This document shows, piece after piece, positions 30,715-32,650 of a stretch of 32,650 bases of DNA. Both the position numbers and the translations under genes were made by a program. This DNA is from Leptolyngbyaceae cyanobacterium SM1_4_3. Its GTDB lineage: Bacteria; Cyanobacteriota; Cyanobacteriia; Elainellales; Elainellaceae. The notes under the pieces were generated by a model. It was not told the origin of the DNA, searched no databases, and saw only the letters and a list, made by a program, of their open reading frames with translations. Every line of letters begins with the position of its first letter. Position 1 is the stretch's first letter. The DNA lies in contig JAAUTN010000039.1 of NCBI GenBank assembly GCA_012031415.1, positions 1 to 32,650 on the forward strand, in the 5' to 3' direction.

Positions 30715-32399
30715 CTACTGAGCAGGCACCGTCCACCAGGCAAGCGCATAGTCCTGAGTTGGAGCATGGACGCGATCGCCATACACCACGCGGATCTTGT
30801 ACTGTCCGGTTTCAGAAATTTCGTGGAAAATATGCTCGACGCTATCGACCTCACTCACCGATGACCAGACGCTATCTGAGATATCGTCATCCTCAACCCG
30901 CATCAGGTAAATATTCAGATTGTTTAAGCCTGCATCTGCAAACGTTTCTCCCAGGTCAAATCCCTCACTGCGATTTGCGTCTTGCAGCGCTACTTCACGA
31001 TCCCAGGCGAGTGTGACGGAGACAAAGCTGCCTTCCTGGAGCGGTTGCTCTAGCACATAGTCTTGAAATTCGGGCGCGTCCGAGCCTTCACCCACAGTGC
31101 GATAGTCCCAACCGATCGCCGGAACGGGTGCATCAGGACTCCACTGACCGGGGCTAAACTGCTGATAGGCACGAAACACATTCAGGTGCCCGGTGCCAAC
31201 TTCAGCATCCAGGGGAATCGCTTGATCGCTGTAAGCGTCAGACTCAAGCCAGGTTTGGTTATTTTGCAGCAGCATGGTGCGACTCATGCCCAATCGCAAG
31301 CCATCCCCGCTGTCTTGAATCTTGTCGGCAGAGTTCATCAACACAGCCTTGGCGACCTCGTGGCGACGCGCATCCAGGCTCCAGTTGGGCTGGTTAGTGC
31401 TGATCTGCGATCGCCATACTGATGAATCAACGCCACCGCTGCGGTAACGTGTGGTGCTGCAAAGCTGGTGCCCGTTGCTCGAATGATGCTGCCATCGGGG
31501 TTAAACATCTCAATGTTGGTGCCAGGAGCAACCAGGCTGACTGAGCGACGTGGGCCAACATTGCTCTCGGAGTCAGGCGATCGCCCAAGTACCGTTGCAG
31601 GCTCACTGCCCAGATTAGAGTAGTCAACCTTTGAAAAGACCCCATCTACCTGGGTTGAATTCGAGACCGTCATGCCGTTGAAATTGTCTGTAGGAATCGG
31701 GATACCGCCGCGGCCCTGGTTCCCAGCAATCACATACAGTACATCATGTTCACCTGCCGACCAGTCAACACACTGAGTTAACAGCGCATTTCCATCTAAA
31801 ACTGCATCCGGACGCGGATCTTGAATAAGCGATTCGCCAAAGCTGAAATTGATTGCTCGGACCTGCCCGCCATCCTGCATCGCTACCGTTTGAGAAGATA
31901 GACACTCTTCTGGCTGTCCGCTGCGCTCAATGATCCCCACTGCCGAAGAGTAAAGCGTTGCATCGGGTGCAACTCCTGTCAGATATTTATCTTCACTAAC
32001 CATCACGCTAGCGACATTAGAGGCATGACCATCTACATAGTCATTTGCCTGCGCCCGACCATCCCGAAAAAACACCTGTCCGACCTGCACCACATTGTTG
32101 TTAACAGCAGCTTTATCTAATCCAAACTGGGCAGGACGACCGATCTCCACTTGACCAATCGAAATTTTGCTGCCTGTCAAATTGTAGGGAGCAGCATGGA
32201 GTCTAAGTGCATCAATCCCCGCCTCCCCGACTGAAACCGCCAAACCCCAAACCGGAGTTGCTAGTAGGGAAGCCGAAAAGCCCCCAATCAACCATCCCAG
32301 CCTTTTCACAATTCGCTGCTGCACGGAAGTTTCTCCCACCAAAAATAATTTCCTGTGAATCTGAGCCTTTTGGGGATCAATTCGAGGGCTTGGGAACAC
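30715..32399 (-). pseudogene. S8 (subtilisin-like) secreted serine peptidase, interrupted by one-base deletion
   Basis: The N-terminal part (31338-32399) has a signal/anchor segment (residues 34-56), His125 in DGHASNV, oxyanion Asn227 in IAGN and nucleophile Ser312 in GTSFAAPHV. The place where subtilases carry the catalytic Asp reads GQVEIGRP (Glu85). After HQYGDR the frame goes wrong. In the next frame the sequence continues QISTNQPNWSLDARRHEV, then AKAVLMNSADK, and runs to 30715 through a beta-rich C-terminal domain ending in WWTVPAQ. Adding one C near 31407 (read on the minus strand) unites them into one protein of about 560 residues. The start is GTG 32399 or a later GTG at 32324. It is divergent from rpe. 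Confidence 0.82.
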
Positions 32400-32449
32400 G
32401 CTTTGTTAAACTAACATTACGAGACCAGGACGCAGGAGACATCGTAGCC

Positions 32450-32650
32450 ATGACCCAAGCCAATTCCCACAAGTCAGTCGTCATCGCCCCATCTATCCTA
32501 TCAGCAGATTTCAGTCGTCTGGGGGATGAAATCCGCGCTGTTGATCAAGCTGGAGCCGATTGGATTCACGTTGATGTGATGGATGGTCGATTGTGCCTAA
32601 CATCACGATCGGACCCCTGATTGTAGAAGCAATTCGCCCGGTTACGCAAA
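32450..32650 (+). CDS. rpe: Ribulose-phosphate 3-epimerase, partial (window edge), with apparent one-base deletion
   Basis: ATG 32450 begins [19 protein letters not shown], then [22 protein letters not shown]: the first strand-helix units of the (beta/alpha)8 epimerase, with the metal-site His and Asp in HVDVMDG. It interconverts ribulose 5-phosphate and xylulose 5-phosphate in the Calvin and pentose phosphate pathways. After DGR the expected FVPNITIGP appears only in the -1 frame; adding one T at 32591-32592 restores it, and then [11 protein letters not shown] runs to the window end. As the gene is normally essential in a phototroph, a sequencing error is the simplest reading. The gene continues beyond the window. 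Confidence 0.9.

Overview
This window is chromosomal DNA from a cyanobacterium. The octamer GCGATCGC (HIP1) occurs at least 25 times, inside and outside genes. The gene content is also typically cyanobacterial: two ABC1K/AarF kinases, a DUF1995 protein, a DnaX with an intein at the Walker B site, two Uma2/DUF820 loci, and a DnaX C-terminal region of the cyanobacterial rather than the E. coli type. The mostly short intergenic spacing and lack of heterocyst genes fit a Leptolyngbya-like filamentous form, but the genus cannot be fixed from this sequence.

Layout. 437-2558 (+): ABC1K kinase and a small membrane protein. 2555-4057 (-): a tight pair, VanY-type carboxypeptidase and an FtsH-protease-like protein lacking the AAA domain. 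4159-5166 (+): AEC-family permease. 5174-5581: two matching bulged hairpins in direct orientation that look like the ends of a transposase-less IS200/IS605 derivative. 5626-6084 (-): a stand-alone MshEN/GspE-N-like protein. 6628-8800: an orphan sensor kinase overlapping tail-to-tail with a phosphoribosyltransferase. 9065-11380 (+): GPH-type sugar transporter and 4'-phosphopantetheinyl transferase. 11429-12890 (-): rhomboid protease and Uma2 nuclease-fold protein. 13043-16452 (+): dnaX. 16509-19259 (-): phosphoesterase, DUF1995, glycine-rich membrane protein, SemiSWEET. 19473-20635 (+): Uma2 remnant and ABC-2 permease. 20632-24847 (-): coiled-coil protein and a second ABC1K kinase. 25403-28237 (+): recN and a secreted Pro/Gly-rich protein. 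28698-32650: CPA1 antiporter (+), SnoaL-like protein (-), S8 peptidase (-) and the start of rpe (+).

The most interesting locus is dnaX. A 431-codon intein (13430-14722) interrupts the Walker B motif. It has complete N- and C-terminal splicing blocks, but its LAGLIDADG homing endonuclease (13660-14655) lies in the -1 frame, with its own ATG and a GGAG ribosome-binding site. The dnaX frame stays open for about 300 codons across the endonuclease, so both frames are read over about 1 kb. The competing explanation is one lost base (CCCC at 13704-13707) plus one gained base (GG at 14620-14621). Both readings are set out below.

The window also has four apparent one-base deletions: dnaX near 15319, the antiporter near 28941-28947, the S8 peptidase near 31407 and rpe near 32591. 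Restoring one base in each gives a continuous, family-like protein. All four could be deletions in runs of identical bases, so sequencing or assembly error is a serious possibility, and the reads should be checked before any of these genes is called dead. No rRNA, tRNA or CRISPR array was recognised.
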